Shown here one piece after another: positions 25,027 through 34,932 of a DNA stretch of 64,000 nucleotides. Location: contig NZ_JAJNRQ010000004.1 in the NCBI RefSeq assembly GCF_021083645.1, positions 186,001-250,000 of the forward strand. Reading direction: 5' to 3'. Positions within the stretch are counted from its first letter, which is position 1. Each line of letters starts with the position of its first letter. The translations under genes and the position numbers were made by a program. Source of the DNA: Schaalia sp. lx-260 (GTDB lineage: Bacteria > Actinomycetota > Actinomycetes > Actinomycetales > Actinomycetaceae). The notes under the pieces were generated by a model that was not told the origin of the DNA, ran no database searches, and saw only the letters and a program-made list of their open reading frames with translations.

Positions 25027-26502
25027 TCAGATATCCTCACGCGCCATTTGAGCACGTTCTTCAGGTGTTAAACGCGCAATACCAATTCCCGTAGCACCCC
25101 ACAATAAGGCGAAACCAATAGCGATCCAGTTCGACACAGCCCACGGCAGATACGCCAAAGTCGCCACACCTAAAGTGCCAGCCATATAAGCACCCGCAGA
25201 TGTCCACGGCAAAATGGGTTCCCACACAGTCGCAGCATCTTCGATAGTTCGAGACAAGTTCTTTGGATGTAAACCGCGTTTAATGTACTCACCACGCAGC
25301 ATCTCACCTGGAATCAACAGGGAAACCTGACCATTAGAAGTAATACCGATTGTGGCTAAGGCAGTCGCAACCGTCGCAGCGATTAAACCAAAGGTTGATT
25401 TCACCGGACGTAGAACTCGTTCAACCAACACTTCCAAGGAACCAGATACCGTGACAATTCCAGCAAAAGCAATGGCACAGAAACAAATCAGCAGTACACC
25501 CAGCATGGAATTCATACCGCCACGGTTCAACAGACGCGCCACATCCTCAATGACAGAATCTGCCGAAAAACCCGCTTTGCCAACCATTTCCACACTGAAA
25601 CCATTCACGCCAGCAACCACGGCATCCTTAAATGAAATACCTTGGAAAACAACAGCGTTGAACATTGCACACGCGCTCGACACGAGCATCACAGGAATGG
25701 TGGGTTTCTTCCATATGGAACCGCCCAGAACAATCAGCACCGGCAACAAGAGCAAAAGATTCCAATTGAAAGCAGCATCCAGATTTGCCAGAGTCTGTCC
25801 AACTTTTGCCGGAATTTGCCCACCTGCGGAGTTTATGCCGAAAATCAGGTACACCACTGCGGAAACCAAAAAGGCTGGTCCTGTCGTCCACAGTAAGTGA
25901 CGGATATGGACAAAAAGATTCACTTGTGTGGCAACCGAAGCAATATTCGTCGTATCAGAAAGTGGCGAAAGTTTGTCACCAAAGTAAGCGCCTGCCACCA
26001 CAGCGCCCGCCACCATCGGCAAGTGAGCACCCATTCCTGCGGCCACACCCATAAAAGCGACACCCACTGTTCCAGCAGAACCCCACGAAGTACCTGTGCA
26101 CAGTGACACGATTGCTGTCACAAGTAAAGCAATTAAAGCAAGGAAACGGGGGTCAATAATCTTCAGCCCGTAGTAGATCATCATGGGGATTGTGCCCCCA
26201 GCCATCCATGTGCCAATCAGCATACCTACGGTAATTAAAATCAGGATTGCAGGCATTGTTTTGGCGATCTTATGTGAGACAGAGGTAATCATCTCGTCCC
26301 ATGAATAGCCTAAATACCAGTTGATAAGGGCGGCAACAGCAGCTGTCGCAATTAATAGGGGTTCTACTGGCAGCTCTGCCCAAATATAACCCCCACCAAG
26401 GAGCACAATAAGTGTAATAACTGGAATCGCAGCCAACAGTAGGCTTGGTTTCCTGTGTTCGCGTTCCTGTGTTGCAGGAGCATCCGGTGGTCTAGCGGTC
26501 AT
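25027..26502 (-). CDS. nhaC: Na+/H+ antiporter, NhaC family
   Basis: 491-residue membrane protein with about eleven hydrophobic helices. The family core is evident: CTGTSWGSAGTVGVAFMGV near residue 135, then VAGAVVAGAYFGDKLSPLSDTTN, which holds the conserved acidic and polar residues of NhaC antiporters, and a second-half GMNSMLGVLLICFCAIAFAG. It would exchange sodium for protons at the cytoplasmic membrane. Some NhaC-like proteins instead move malate/lactate or tyrosine, so substrate is not certain. AGAAGGA precedes the ATG. The MalY-like gene upstream is 236 bases away with no obvious element between. Confidence 0.85.
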   Translation of the reverse strand: MTARPPDAPATQEREHRKPSLLLAAIPVITLIVLLGGGYIWAELPVEPLLIATAAVAALINWYLGYSWDEMITSVSHKIAKTMPAILILITVGMLIGTWMAGGTIPMMIYYGLKIIDPRFLALIALLVTAIVSLCTGTSWGSAGTVGVAFMGVAAGMGAHLPMVAGAVVAGAYFGDKLSPLSDTTNIASVATQVNLFVHIRHLLWTTGPAFLVSAVVYLIFGINSAGGQIPAKVGQTLANLDAAFNWNLLLLLPVLIVLGGSIWKKPTIPVMLVSSACAMFNAVVFQGISFKDAVVAGVNGFSVEMVGKAGFSADSVIEDVARLLNRGGMNSMLGVLLICFCAIAFAGIVTVSGSLEVLVERVLRPVKSTFGLIAATVATALATIGITSNGQVSLLIPGEMLRGEYIKRGLHPKNLSRTIEDAATVWEPILPWTSAGAYMAGTLGVATLAYLPWAVSNWIAIGFALLWGATGIGIARLTPEERAQMAREDI

Positions 26503-26738
26503 TTTTTCCTTCTTTCAGTGCGACTATTTACCGATGCTAGGTAAGTATTCATGTGTATTTTTGTTGCGATAGATCAGGGTTTTGCTGGTATGCGCTCCTG
26601 TGTGCGGAGCGCGTCAGGATTGATAGGCTTCACGTCTTTGTGGAAATTTTCTGGAGGTTTTCAGGTGGCCTTTGCTTGCATAGTGCGTGCATGTGTGAGG
26701 ATTGTGTCGCCGGTCCTCTTATGATTCACATTTTGCAA

Positions 26739-27941
26739 TTAGGTTGTTCGATCGTTGAGCGCTGCGCATAACCGCGTGAGAGCCTCACGAAGTTCGTTGC
26801 GTGGTAAAGCGACATTGACTCTGAAATAACGTTCATATGCGGCTCCAAAATCTGAACCTGGGGTGATAGCCACACCGCTACGTTGGCAGGCATGCAGCAG
26901 TGCTTTTTCATCTGAAATATATGCTGAGGCCTCGACCCATATGAGGTATGTACCTTCAGGGTCATTTACCTGCGCATTCGGCAGGTGTTTACGTAGCAGA
27001 TGCACTGCTTCATGAATATTTTCGTCAATATAGCTTTGTAGTGAATTCACCCAGGATTCCCCTTGGGTCCATGCGGCAATAGTTGCAGGTATTGCGAAAT
27101 AATTTGGATTATGGAGGCCCATTTGACGTTTAGCGGATTCCAGGTCTTGACCCAGATTTCCACGAACCATGATTGCCGCAGATTCTAAACCTGCGATTGT
27201 GAAAGTTTTTCCAGGTGAAGCGCATTGAATAATTGAGCCTTGCCGCCATAAATCTGGCGCAGCATAAGCGAAAGGAATGTACGTGTTTTTCTGCGGTCGC
27301 ACAAAATCTGCGTGTACGTCATCACTGAGGACAAGAACATGATGTCGTCGCGCATACTCAGCCACCACACTCAGTTCATTGTGCGTCCATACTCGCCCTG
27401 TCGGATTATGCGGATTGCACCATAAGAGCAGATCTGCCCCGTCCATTGCTCGTGCGAAAGCCTCATGATCGAATGTTGTTACACCGTTTTTGCATACAAA
27501 AGGTACTTCACGTATGTGGGATCCTGATAACTTGACGACCTCACATATGGGTCCGTAGGCGGGTGTCAGTGTGACAACAACAGGGCATCGTTCTAAGCGT
27601 GCGGGCAAAATAAAATTCACAAGTGCTGATACGCACTGAACAATACGTGCAAAGAAATGCACATCAGCGCTTTCCACATCCCAGCCGTAACGGATACGTT
27701 GCCACCGTGCGGCTGCATGACGATAGTCGTCAAAAACTTCCGTGTACCCATAGTTGTCAAGCTGTGCGGCGTGGTGTACTGCCTTTGCCACACAAGGTGC
27801 TGTCCGAAATTCCATATCTGCAACAGAAAGTGATACCGCTTTGTTCCCTAGAGGGGCTGCAAGCAAATCCCATTTAGCGCTATGTGAACCCCAGCGATCA
27901 AGGTGCTCATCGTTGAACCCTTGTTCTATAGTCTTTTCCAT
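26739..27941 (-). CDS. MalY/PatB-type PLP-dependent C-S lyase
   Basis: 400-residue fold-type I PLP enzyme of the MalY/PatB subgroup, typically a cystathionine beta-lyase acting on cystathionine or other cysteine S-conjugates to give a thiol, pyruvate and ammonia. The opening DRWGSHSAKWD and LSVADMEF, the LLWCNPHNPTGRVW loop, LSDDVHADF, and the Schiff-base lysine in CASPGKTFTIAGLE are all diagnostic. The C-terminal RVNVALPRNELREALTRL carries the carboxylate-binding Arg. AGGGAT precedes the ATG. Encoded on its own upstream of nhaC. Confidence 0.85.
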   Translation of the reverse strand: MEKTIEQGFNDEHLDRWGSHSAKWDLLAAPLGNKAVSLSVADMEFRTAPCVAKAVHHAAQLDNYGYTEVFDDYRHAAARWQRIRYGWDVESADVHFFARIVQCVSALVNFILPARLERCPVVVTLTPAYGPICEVVKLSGSHIREVPFVCKNGVTTFDHEAFARAMDGADLLLWCNPHNPTGRVWTHNELSVVAEYARRHHVLVLSDDVHADFVRPQKNTYIPFAYAAPDLWRQGSIIQCASPGKTFTIAGLESAAIMVRGNLGQDLESAKRQMGLHNPNYFAIPATIAAWTQGESWVNSLQSYIDENIHEAVHLLRKHLPNAQVNDPEGTYLIWVEASAYISDEKALLHACQRSGVAITPGSDFGAAYERYFRVNVALPRNELREALTRLCAALNDRTT

Positions 27942-28196
27942 TGATATCCCTAACAGATTTTTGTAATCCTCACCACATCTTAACTATTTATTTTTATATG
28001 TCAAAAAATTATGGAGCTTATCGTGCCTCATTTTGTGCGGACTCTAAAGAAAACGAAAACACGCACAACCTACGCACAGGCGCGTGTACAACACTTACCT
28101 GTCACACACGCGCCCACACAACAATCAGACATTGAGTATTGACCAACGCCCCTACACCATTACGCAGGTAGCATTGTGCGCATACGCGCACCGCAC

Positions 28197-29561
28197 CTAA
28201 ACGCGGCGAGCCAAAACCTCAGCCGCCTGCTTTGCAGCGCCTAAAGCCACATACTCACCCGGGGACGGAAATTCCACAGCAGCATCCAAGAACTCAGCAG
28301 CAAGCGCACGCACAGCGGCCGATTTAGCCCCACCGCCCACAATAAGCACGCGATCAAGTGATACACCCAGTGCGCGCATAGCATCCAAGGCATAACGCAT
28401 CAGATTCAACAAACCTTCAACGCTTGCTCGGGCTACATGCGCACGGTCACTATTCGCTAATGTCATACCGCGTAATTGCGCTGTTGCATGAGGAAGATTC
28501 GGCGTGCGTTCACCCTCAAAATAGGGGATAAGTTCCAGTCCACCTGCATCCGGAACAGATAAAGCAGCTTCATCAAATTCCTGATAGCTCAAACCGGTCA
28601 CTGACATCATTGCGTCAATAATGCGTGAAGCATTCAATGTGCATGCCAGCGGTAGCCAATTCCCCGAAGCATCAGAAAACCCTGTCACCAAGCCTGAAGC
28701 GTCCTGTACGGAATGGTCTGAAACTGCAGCAACCACACCGGATGTCCCCAAAGACAGTAAAGCGGAACCTGGTTCAAGGCCCACGCCCAAAGCAGCCCCC
28801 GCATTATCGCCTGCACCCGGACCGATAATAATGTCACCCCAACCACGTGATTGATCGCCGCGACCTGCTTCATCCCACGGCCCTAAGATTCGCGGCAAGA
28901 CGATACGTTCTGCAGCAGCTTCATCAATACGCAAAGCATCTGCCAAAATATCGCGTCGATACTGGCCCACTGGCTCACCAGCAGCACCACAGCGGCTCAT
29001 ATAGCCTGTTCCTGATGCATCAGAACGATCTGTCACCAGTGCTTCTAATGATAGCGACCCCATGATCTTCCACGTTAGCCAGTCATGCGGCAGGCACACG
29101 GCTGCTATCCGCGCAGCATTATCTGGCTCATTATCAGCCAGCCACCGAAGTTTCGTCACTGTCAGTGAAGCTACAGGAACTGAGCCGGTGGCATCCGCCC
29201 ACCACGCAGCCCCAGCTTCACGGTCACCATTACCTCGTTCGCAGATCAGATTCTCTGCCGCTGCAGCTGATCGCGTGTCATTCCACAGCAAAGCGGGACG
29301 AATCACTTCACCCTGAGCATCCAGACACACCATGCCATGCTGTTGTCCACCGACAGATAACGCAGCGACATCATCTAATCCACCGGCGTTAGAGACGGCT
29401 TCAAGGAAAGCATTCCACCACATATCAGGATGAATTTCCGTGCCGTCAGGATGTGAAGCTCGCCCTTGACGCACGATCTGCGAAGTGTGCGGATCCCAAA
29501 TAAGGACTTTGCATGATTGTGTGGATGTATCAACACCTGCAACATAGGGGCGCGGGTTCAT
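28197..29561 (-). CDS. xylB: Xylulokinase
   Basis: 454-residue FGGY-family kinase that phosphorylates D-xylulose to xylulose 5-phosphate. Visible features are the ATPase opening YVAGVDTSTQSCKVLIWD, the substrate-binding VGGQQHGMVCLD, LLWNDTRS, the catalytic-Asp region in GDNAGAALG, LSLGTSGVV, and the C-terminal LIVGGGAKS adenine-binding motif. ATG at 29561 is chosen because GGAGGAAAT precedes it directly; a longer frame to 29690 runs into the hairpin region. It is downstream of xylA on the same strand with a stable hairpin in the 132-base gap. Confidence 0.93.
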   Translation of the reverse strand: MNPRPYVAGVDTSTQSCKVLIWDPHTSQIVRQGRASHPDGTEIHPDMWWNAFLEAVSNAGGLDDVAALSVGGQQHGMVCLDAQGEVIRPALLWNDTRSAAAAENLICERGNGDREAGAAWWADATGSVPVASLTVTKLRWLADNEPDNAARIAAVCLPHDWLTWKIMGSLSLEALVTDRSDASGTGYMSRCGAAGEPVGQYRRDILADALRIDEAAAERIVLPRILGPWDEAGRGDQSRGWGDIIIGPGAGDNAGAALGVGLEPGSALLSLGTSGVVAAVSDHSVQDASGLVTGFSDASGNWLPLACTLNASRIIDAMMSVTGLSYQEFDEAALSVPDAGGLELIPYFEGERTPNLPHATAQLRGMTLANSDRAHVARASVEGLLNLMRYALDAMRALGVSLDRVLIVGGGAKSAAVRALAAEFLDAAVEFPSPGEYVALGAAKQAAEVLARRV

Positions 29562-29617
29562 ATTTCCTCCCTCAAAAACGTGTGAATATAAGCGGCGCAT
29601 GTGGATACGTGATATGC

Positions 29618-29659
29618 GTGTGGGTGCCAGCTTGCAGCATATGCCACTGACACCCACAC
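29618..29659 (-). promoter_or_regulatory. Hairpin between xylA and xylB
   Basis: Nine-base outer stem GTGTGGGTG / CACCCACAC extended by an inner CAG/CTG after one mismatch, 16-base loop. There is no T-run after it on the minus strand. I read it as an intercistronic element that stabilises xylA mRNA or partly terminates transcription before xylB. Confidence 0.5.
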
Positions 29660-29693
29660 CTGAGAAATTATCAGACCTTAGATGAGGCAAGTA

Positions 29694-30875
29694 TTAGCCA
29701 ATAAGGTGGCGCATTGCGTGGTGGTACAGCTCAACGAAGTGGTATTCGCGTGCACCTGCGGCAACAGCATCGAAGTCTTCGTAGGCACTGCGATCGTTAA
29801 GGAATGCGTCCAGAGTCTCTCCCTCGCTAAGGGTTGGCTGTATCAGCTGGTCGATGGATGCAGCTTTCATGAGTTCTTGCGTATGCGGGTCTGCGCGGAA
29901 GGCGCGGGCCTTTTCTGCCAGCATGATCCACATTTCCATATTTGCGCGAGCCGATTCCCACACGCCTTCCATACCTTCGGTACGGCTGGGCTTGTAGTCA
30001 AAGTGAATGGGTCCTTCATAGCGGGGGCCGCCACCGGGGAATCCATTGACCAGCAGGTCCACTGTGAAGAACGCGCTTGAAAGGTCCCCGTGTCCAAAGG
30101 CTTTATCTTGGTCATATTTGAGGCCGGACTGTCCATTTAAGTCAATGTGGAAAAGTTTTCCGCATTGCAGTGCCTGCGCAAGGGCATGCGTGTAATTCAG
30201 GTTCGCCATTTGTTCGTGGCCAACTTCAGGGTTAAGACCGACAACTTCGCGGTTATCCAACTCAGCGATCAGAGCGAGAGCATGGCCGACAGTCGGCAAG
30301 AAAATGTCACCACGTGGTTCGTTGGGTTTGGGTTCCAAACCGATTCGCAGGTCGTAGCCTTGTGATTTGATGTACGCGGCAACCGTGTCCAAGCCTTCTT
30401 TGTAGCGTTCCATTGCGGCGTACAGGTCTTTTGATGAATCGTATTCAGCACCTTCACGACCGCCCCACATGACGAATGTTTTTGCGCCGAGTTCTGCGGC
30501 AAGATCCACATTGCGCAGGACTTTACGTAGGCCAAAGCGACGAATTGAACGGTCATTATTTGTCAGGCCACCATCTTTAAAGACAGGATGAGTGAAAGTA
30601 TTTGTGGTGACCATTTCGATGACGAGTCCATGCGCGTCAGCTGCGTCTTTTACTTTCATGACGCGGTCATGGCGTTCCGTATCGCTTGCATCGAAGTCAA
30701 AAACGTCATTGTCGTGGAAAGTAATACCCCACGCGCCGAGTTCTGCCAGTTTTTCAGCGTATTCCCAAGGTTCTAAGGCTGGGCGAGTATTCGTTCCGAA
30801 AGGATCGACAGCCTGCCAGCCTACGGTCCACAGACCAAAGGAAAATTTATCTTCAGGGGTCGGGGTTCGAGTCAT
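29694..30875 (-). CDS. xylA: Xylose isomerase
   Basis: 393-residue class I (actinobacterial) xylose isomerase interconverting D-xylose and D-xylulose. Landmarks: [13 protein letters not shown] with the ring-opening His near residue 54, [12 protein letters not shown], the metal-ligand [11 protein letters not shown] near residue 180, [16 protein letters not shown], and [16 protein letters not shown] with further metal-binding Asp residues. Length matches Streptomyces enzymes. A GGAGGAAAT ribosome site precedes the ATG. It is divergent from a ROK regulator, with a perfect palindrome between them. Confidence 0.97.
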   Translation of the reverse strand: MTRTPTPEDKFSFGLWTVGWQAVDPFGTNTRPALEPWEYAEKLAELGAWGITFHDNDVFDFDASDTERHDRVMKVKDAADAHGLVIEMVTTNTFTHPVFKDGGLTNNDRSIRRFGLRKVLRNVDLAAELGAKTFVMWGGREGAEYDSSKDLYAAMERYKEGLDTVAAYIKSQGYDLRIGLEPKPNEPRGDIFLPTVGHALALIAELDNREVVGLNPEVGHEQMANLNYTHALAQALQCGKLFHIDLNGQSGLKYDQDKAFGHGDLSSAFFTVDLLVNGFPGGGPRYEGPIHFDYKPSRTEGMEGVWESARANMEMWIMLAEKARAFRADPHTQELMKAASIDQLIQPTLSEGETLDAFLNDRSAYEDFDAVAAGAREYHFVELYHHAMRHLIG

Positions 30876-30946
30876 TATTTCCTCCGCTTAAATGTCAACT
30901 ATTTGTGCTACAAAGCACCGTCATCATTGACGAGGCGCATATTGGT

Positions 30947-30963
30947 GACTTTCTAGGAAAGTC
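30947..30963. promoter_or_regulatory. Palindrome between xylA and the ROK regulator
   Basis: GACTTTCTAGGAAAGTC, perfect 7-bp arms around a 3-base centre, in the 158-base divergent region. It is a likely operator for the ROK (XylR-type) repressor. It differs from the palindromes near the LacI gene, suggesting separate control. Confidence 0.55.
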
Positions 30964-31033
30964 GGCTTGAAAACGCCCCAAAGTATTTTTTTGTGTATCT
31001 AAACTTATAGGGTGCATACGGTAGAGTCAAGCT

Positions 31034-32341
31034 ATGACATATTCGATTCCACCTGCGGGCATACCTTCTGTTGCTCAACCTCTTTTTCACGAGTATGCAT
31101 TTCACCCAACGAATACAGTCACAAATATTCCCACAAGCACACGGTCACGCACAGGAGCGCAGGCACGCACAATGCGTGCATTGAATTTAACTTTGGTTCT
31201 CAACCATATCCTGACAGATTCTGGTCAAGCTACGCGATCATCCATTGCTCAACTCACAGGAATTACCGCCTCCACCGTTTCTCGTCTTGTTGACGAAATG
31301 GTGGCTTGTGGCCTCATTGATGAAGTACCTCCACCAGCGGATAACAGTCGTGGCCGACCAGCTATGCGCTTACGACCTGCCAAGGGTAAAGCGGTGGCCC
31401 TTGGCTTGGAAATTAACGTGTCAGGCATTGACGCTCGACTCATTGACCTAGCCGGATATGTCATAGCCGAAGAAACTCGCATAGGTGACTACGCGCAATC
31501 AGATCCTCAAACCACAATGAATGAGCTTGCTGAAATCGCTCATCATATTGTTCATACTCATGTCACATCCTCTATGTTCTTTGTAGGCTCAGGCTTGGCG
31601 TTACCTGGACTTATATCGCATGATTCCCTCACATATGCACCAAACCTTGGGTGGCAAGATATTCCGTTCAGTGAATTACTGAGTCCGATCGCTGACCTAC
31701 ATCCACGGGTCATCGGAAATGAAGCAGATCTGGCTGCTTTTGCCATATCGTTTCCAACCCCGGGGGTGGCCACTGGGCCTTCTTCATTTATTTATATTTC
31801 AGGTGAAGTAGGTGTGGGAGGAGGCGTCGTTGTCGAACATCGCAGCATGTCAGGAGCACATGGTTGGTCCGGAGAGATCGGTCATGTGTGCGTTGACCCA
31901 ATGGGAGCATTGTGCTCATGTGGCGCTCACGGGTGTTTAGAAACTTTCTTAGGTTTACGCGCATTATCGGCGAGCGCTGGACTTGAAAGTAATGCAAGTG
32001 TCGCTGATGTCATAGCAGCCGCACATAATGGTTCGCTTCGTGCAAATTCTGCTTTACGTGATGCGGGTACTGCATTGGGGCGCGCACTGGCTGCGACAAT
32101 TAACGTTGTCGATATTCCTTTGGTGCTCTTGGGTGGAAATATCGGTGAGCTTGCGGACGAGATCACTGAACCAGCTCTTACTGAAATGCGAACGCGTATT
32201 TTGCAGTCCAGTTGGTGTGAGCCGACAGTCCATAGTGTCCCTGATTCTACGTGGCTTGCTGTCACCGGTGCCGCCCACATGGTTTTGCAGCACCTTGTGA
32301 ATAATCCTTTGGAGTGGACAGACCCGTTGCCACAGGACTAG
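31034..32341 (+). CDS. xylR: ROK-family xylose repressor
   Basis: 435-residue ROK transcriptional regulator. After an unstructured N-terminal tail of about 45 residues there is a winged helix-turn-helix (SSIAQLTGITASTVSRLVDE, about residues 69-88) and a sugar-kinase-like domain. The zinc motif CSCGAHGCLE and GVGGGVVVEHRS are typical of ROK repressors. Divergent from xylA, so it is the probable xylose-responsive repressor; the gene symbol rests on context. The tail is unusual; an internal ATG at residue 47 gives a protein of more typical start, but the full frame is retained because no better ribosome site is seen there. Confidence 0.85.
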   Translation: MTYSIPPAGIPSVAQPLFHEYAFHPTNTVTNIPTSTRSRTGAQARTMRALNLTLVLNHILTDSGQATRSSIAQLTGITASTVSRLVDEMVACGLIDEVPPPADNSRGRPAMRLRPAKGKAVALGLEINVSGIDARLIDLAGYVIAEETRIGDYAQSDPQTTMNELAEIAHHIVHTHVTSSMFFVGSGLALPGLISHDSLTYAPNLGWQDIPFSELLSPIADLHPRVIGNEADLAAFAISFPTPGVATGPSSFIYISGEVGVGGGVVVEHRSMSGAHGWSGEIGHVCVDPMGALCSCGAHGCLETFLGLRALSASAGLESNASVADVIAAAHNGSLRANSALRDAGTALGRALAATINVVDIPLVLLGGNIGELADEITEPALTEMRTRILQSSWCEPTVHSVPDSTWLAVTGAAHMVLQHLVNNPLEWTDPLPQD

Positions 32342-32728
32342 CTCGCCTGAGCCGCAGCACAAAAGCGCTGCATGTAGGGAAGGCTTGAATTAGGCCTATT
32401 ATTCACTGGCGCGCAGAAATTCTTAGCATGATTTGAGTGGCTGCTGTCAATATGGTGGATCCACAGGCTCTGCTCATAACGGGCATGTCGGTGCTGTTTT
32501 TACTTTTTCTTCAGATGCCTGACTAGGCTCCTGCAATGGCGATCTATTCCTGCGTACTAGGAAAATTAGTGATTTTACGTTCATCACGTGGACATTCTGC
32601 TGTCCTTATTGGAGGCGTTGAAAAACGCTTTTGTGAAGCTTTTGGCCATTGTCGAGTCTGTGTGTCCTGTGTGAATTAATCGTTCAGCTTGACGAAAGGG
32701 TATCTTTTTTCGTATCGTTGCCTAGCAC
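32342..32728. other. Gap between xylR and the tRNA gene
   Basis: 387 bases with no supportable gene. A small hairpin GCGTT-GAAA-AACGC followed by TTTT (32615-32632) may end transcription from upstream; otherwise it presumably holds the tRNA promoter. Nothing else is recognised. Confidence 0.4.
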
Positions 32729-32815
32729 GCGCGAGTGGCGGAATAGGCAGACGCGCACGGTTCAGGTCCGTGTTCCAGTGATGGAGTGGGGGTTCAACTC
32801 CCCCCTCGCGCACCA
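32729..32815 (+). tRNA. tRNA-Leu (anticodon CAG)
   Basis: 87-base class II tRNA with an encoded CCA end. The acceptor stem GCGCGAG / CTCGCGC is perfect, the discriminator is A, the anticodon loop TTCAGGT is at 32761-32767 (anticodon CAG, reading CUG), a variable arm follows, and the T-arm loop is GTTCAAC. It is followed after six bases by a strong terminator. Confidence 0.97.
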
Positions 32816-32821
32816 TAGATT

Positions 32822-32853
32822 CCTGTGGATACATCATGTGTCCACAGGTTTTT
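32822..32853 (+). terminator. Rho-independent terminator of tRNA-Leu
   Basis: Eleven-pair stem CCTGTGGATAC / GTGTCCACAGG (one G-U) with a 5-base loop, followed at once by TTTTT. Textbook form. Confidence 0.85.
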
Positions 32854-33129
32854 ACTTTTCGTACTCCACGCTCTGGGCTTATGCGCTTATATGCCATGCC
32901 GCCATATCCGAAGATCTACCACACTGCCATGAGCCTTCCAAGAGCCACTTTATCTGGCTATTTATCTGGCTATAGGACAATTTATGTGGGTGCTCATCTT
33001 TGACTAAAGGTAGGGTAGCGGAAGTGTATCTGTGTTTGAGGATTATCCTGCTGAATGTTTACTCATCAGGTCTTATGGTGATGTGTGATCCCTTGTAGCC
33101 GATTGTATTGACCTGTAACCTCAAAAGGA

Positions 33130-33174
33130 ACCCCACCTGAAAGAGACTACGAACTGCAGTCTTTCAGGTGGGGT
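33130..33174. terminator. Terminator of the ABC exporter operon
   Basis: Perfect 15-bp stem ACCCCACCTGAAAGA / TCTTTCAGGTGGGGT with a 15-base loop, 48 bases past the permease stop. On the minus strand it is followed by TTCCTTTT. Confidence 0.75.
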
Positions 33175-33222
33175 CACTGTTGTACACAGGAAAGTGGCGG
33201 TGTTACACGCAGCCGCTCACAT

Positions 33223-34932
33223 TTAGTGTCCAGGCCAGCTGCGAATAGTGTTCAATACTTTCACACTACGACGATCCCAGATTCGTCCAGCCCACAGTAG
33301 GCCCAAGTGGGCAAAAAGGCATGTCCAGATGATTCCTGTGAGTACAACCATCCATGAGGGAAGGACACCAGTGTTTGACAAAATGTAAACCACAAGCACA
33401 GGTAATGAGGCGATAACTGAACCACAGAGTGTCGCCGTTTGGGTCAGCATTGTTGTCATGAAACTACCCGTACCACGAGCGGACATCGGTGAGGTCCCTG
33501 GCGGTTGCACGGGGTAAACCCATGCGGAACCGATTATTAACGTCACTACGGCAGCATCAATCAGCAGTGCCATCAGGAAAATCAGCAACACAAGTGTTTC
33601 CATGATTCCCAGTCCCTTGAAAAAGGCAATAGCAAGGGTACACACCACTAAAATCCCACTATTGAGAGGAAGCGAACCAAATAATCGACCGCGCCGTTCG
33701 TGTTTTCCTTTGATAGCTGAGGACACAGGAATCCAAAAAGCTGTGGAATCGTACTGGGTACTTGCCCCAATGGTTGCTCCGATTAGGACAGGTGCCATGT
33801 AGATAAAGAAGGTCCCGTGTGCGCTTGACATTCCTGGCAGTCGAGTCCACATGATACCCATGAAGAAGAATAGAGGAACCGTTATCACAGTAACGAGCAA
33901 GCGCGCATCACGTATCCAGTAACGAGCTGTACGTGCAGCCATAGAAGCGGTCGGCGCACTTAAACCACATATTTGCCACAGCTCTACTCGTGGCAGCGCA
34001 TTTGGAACTTTTGCCGATGAGGTCGCCCTACCCGCAATCGGGTGTGCGAACTTTTTCTGCGCATGATGGGGGTCTATTTCTCTGCGACCTGCCGCGATTG
34101 CTTCCTGTGCTTTCTGGGAAACAGGACGCGCAAGGCCACTCATTGCACCGAAAATAACATGACTCCATCCCCAGAAACCACACGCATAGGTCACGAGAGC
34201 AATGAGGAGGCGCAGGCAGGCGAATAGGATATTTCCTTGCGCAAGCGAAGCTGGCACCCCCCAGATGGCACCGAAAGGTGTCCATCCCATGATTTCAGCA
34301 CTCTGGATAAAGAAATCAGGATTGAAGTCTTGGACAATCCAGTTAATCCATACGCCCAGGGGAGTGAATACAAGCAAGAATATGATGGTGGCAATAGCTG
34401 TGCTCATGTCACGGCGTGTTGATGTTGCTTGTAAACGGACTCCTACCCATGTGGTAATTGCACTGGCCCATGTGAAAGCGGTAAGTAAAGCCAAGGGCAG
34501 GAGGAGGAGTGCTGCGATGGCGGACACCCATTGACCTGCAACTGCCCACCCGATTGCGGGCATGAAGAAAGCGAGGGTGGAAAAAATTCCTGGTACGCCG
34601 ATACCTGTGGCAACGGATAGTCCGAAGGCGAATTTACGTGAGGGACCCAGGTAAGGTGCAAATTTTTTTGGGTCAAGGGTGTTGTCCATGCCAGAAAACA
34701 TTGCTGGAACCAGCCACCACCCTAGGATAAAGATTCCACCGGCAAAGGTAAGCATTGGCATAATGATGTGTTCGTGGCCTGCGAGGATACCGAAAACTAC
34801 ACCCGCTCCTATCATGCTGAGAATACTCAAAGCGTAAAGGAGTCCAAGAATCGTCATCACCAAAACCCATGTTTGACGGGAAATGGTGTTCCACATAATT
34901 TTTGCTTTTAGGCGGATTAGTTGGCGAACCAC
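33223..34932 (-). CDS. ABC-2 type transporter permease
   Basis: 569-residue polytopic membrane protein with about twelve hydrophobic segments, arranged as two similar halves. An N-terminal block comes first (WVLVMTILGLLYALSIL, then MLTFAGGIFILGWWLVPAMF), then a cytoplasmic loop near residues 275-320 rich in charged residues, and a second membrane block. It is the membrane part of an exporter; the substrate is unknown (candidates include peptides, lipids or drugs). The start is GTG with GAGGGG upstream and overlaps the end of the ATPase gene by 16 bases, so the two are translationally coupled. Confidence 0.8.
   Translation of the reverse strand: MVRQLIRLKAKIMWNTISRQTWVLVMTILGLLYALSILSMIGAGVVFGILAGHEHIIMPMLTFAGGIFILGWWLVPAMFSGMDNTLDPKKFAPYLGPSRKFAFGLSVATGIGVPGIFSTLAFFMPAIGWAVAGQWVSAIAALLLLPLALLTAFTWASAITTWVGVRLQATSTRRDMSTAIATIIFLLVFTPLGVWINWIVQDFNPDFFIQSAEIMGWTPFGAIWGVPASLAQGNILFACLRLLIALVTYACGFWGWSHVIFGAMSGLARPVSQKAQEAIAAGRREIDPHHAQKKFAHPIAGRATSSAKVPNALPRVELWQICGLSAPTASMAARTARYWIRDARLLVTVITVPLFFFMGIMWTRLPGMSSAHGTFFIYMAPVLIGATIGASTQYDSTAFWIPVSSAIKGKHERRGRLFGSLPLNSGILVVCTLAIAFFKGLGIMETLVLLIFLMALLIDAAVVTLIIGSAWVYPVQPPGTSPMSARGTGSFMTTMLTQTATLCGSVIASLPVLVVYILSNTGVLPSWMVVLTGIIWTCLFAHLGLLWAGRIWDRRSVKVLNTIRSWPGH

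Larger units (their letters stand above)
32816..33222. other. Gap between tRNA-Leu and the ABC exporter operon
   Basis: 407 bases without a recognisable gene. It contains two strong hairpins, annotated separately (32822-32853 and 33130-33174), one closing each flanking transcript. Nothing else is supported. Confidence 0.5.

Noticed and set aside
26503-26738. A riboswitch upstream or downstream of nhaC
   Set aside because: I could not find conserved motifs of known ion or metabolite riboswitches; the gap looks unstructured.
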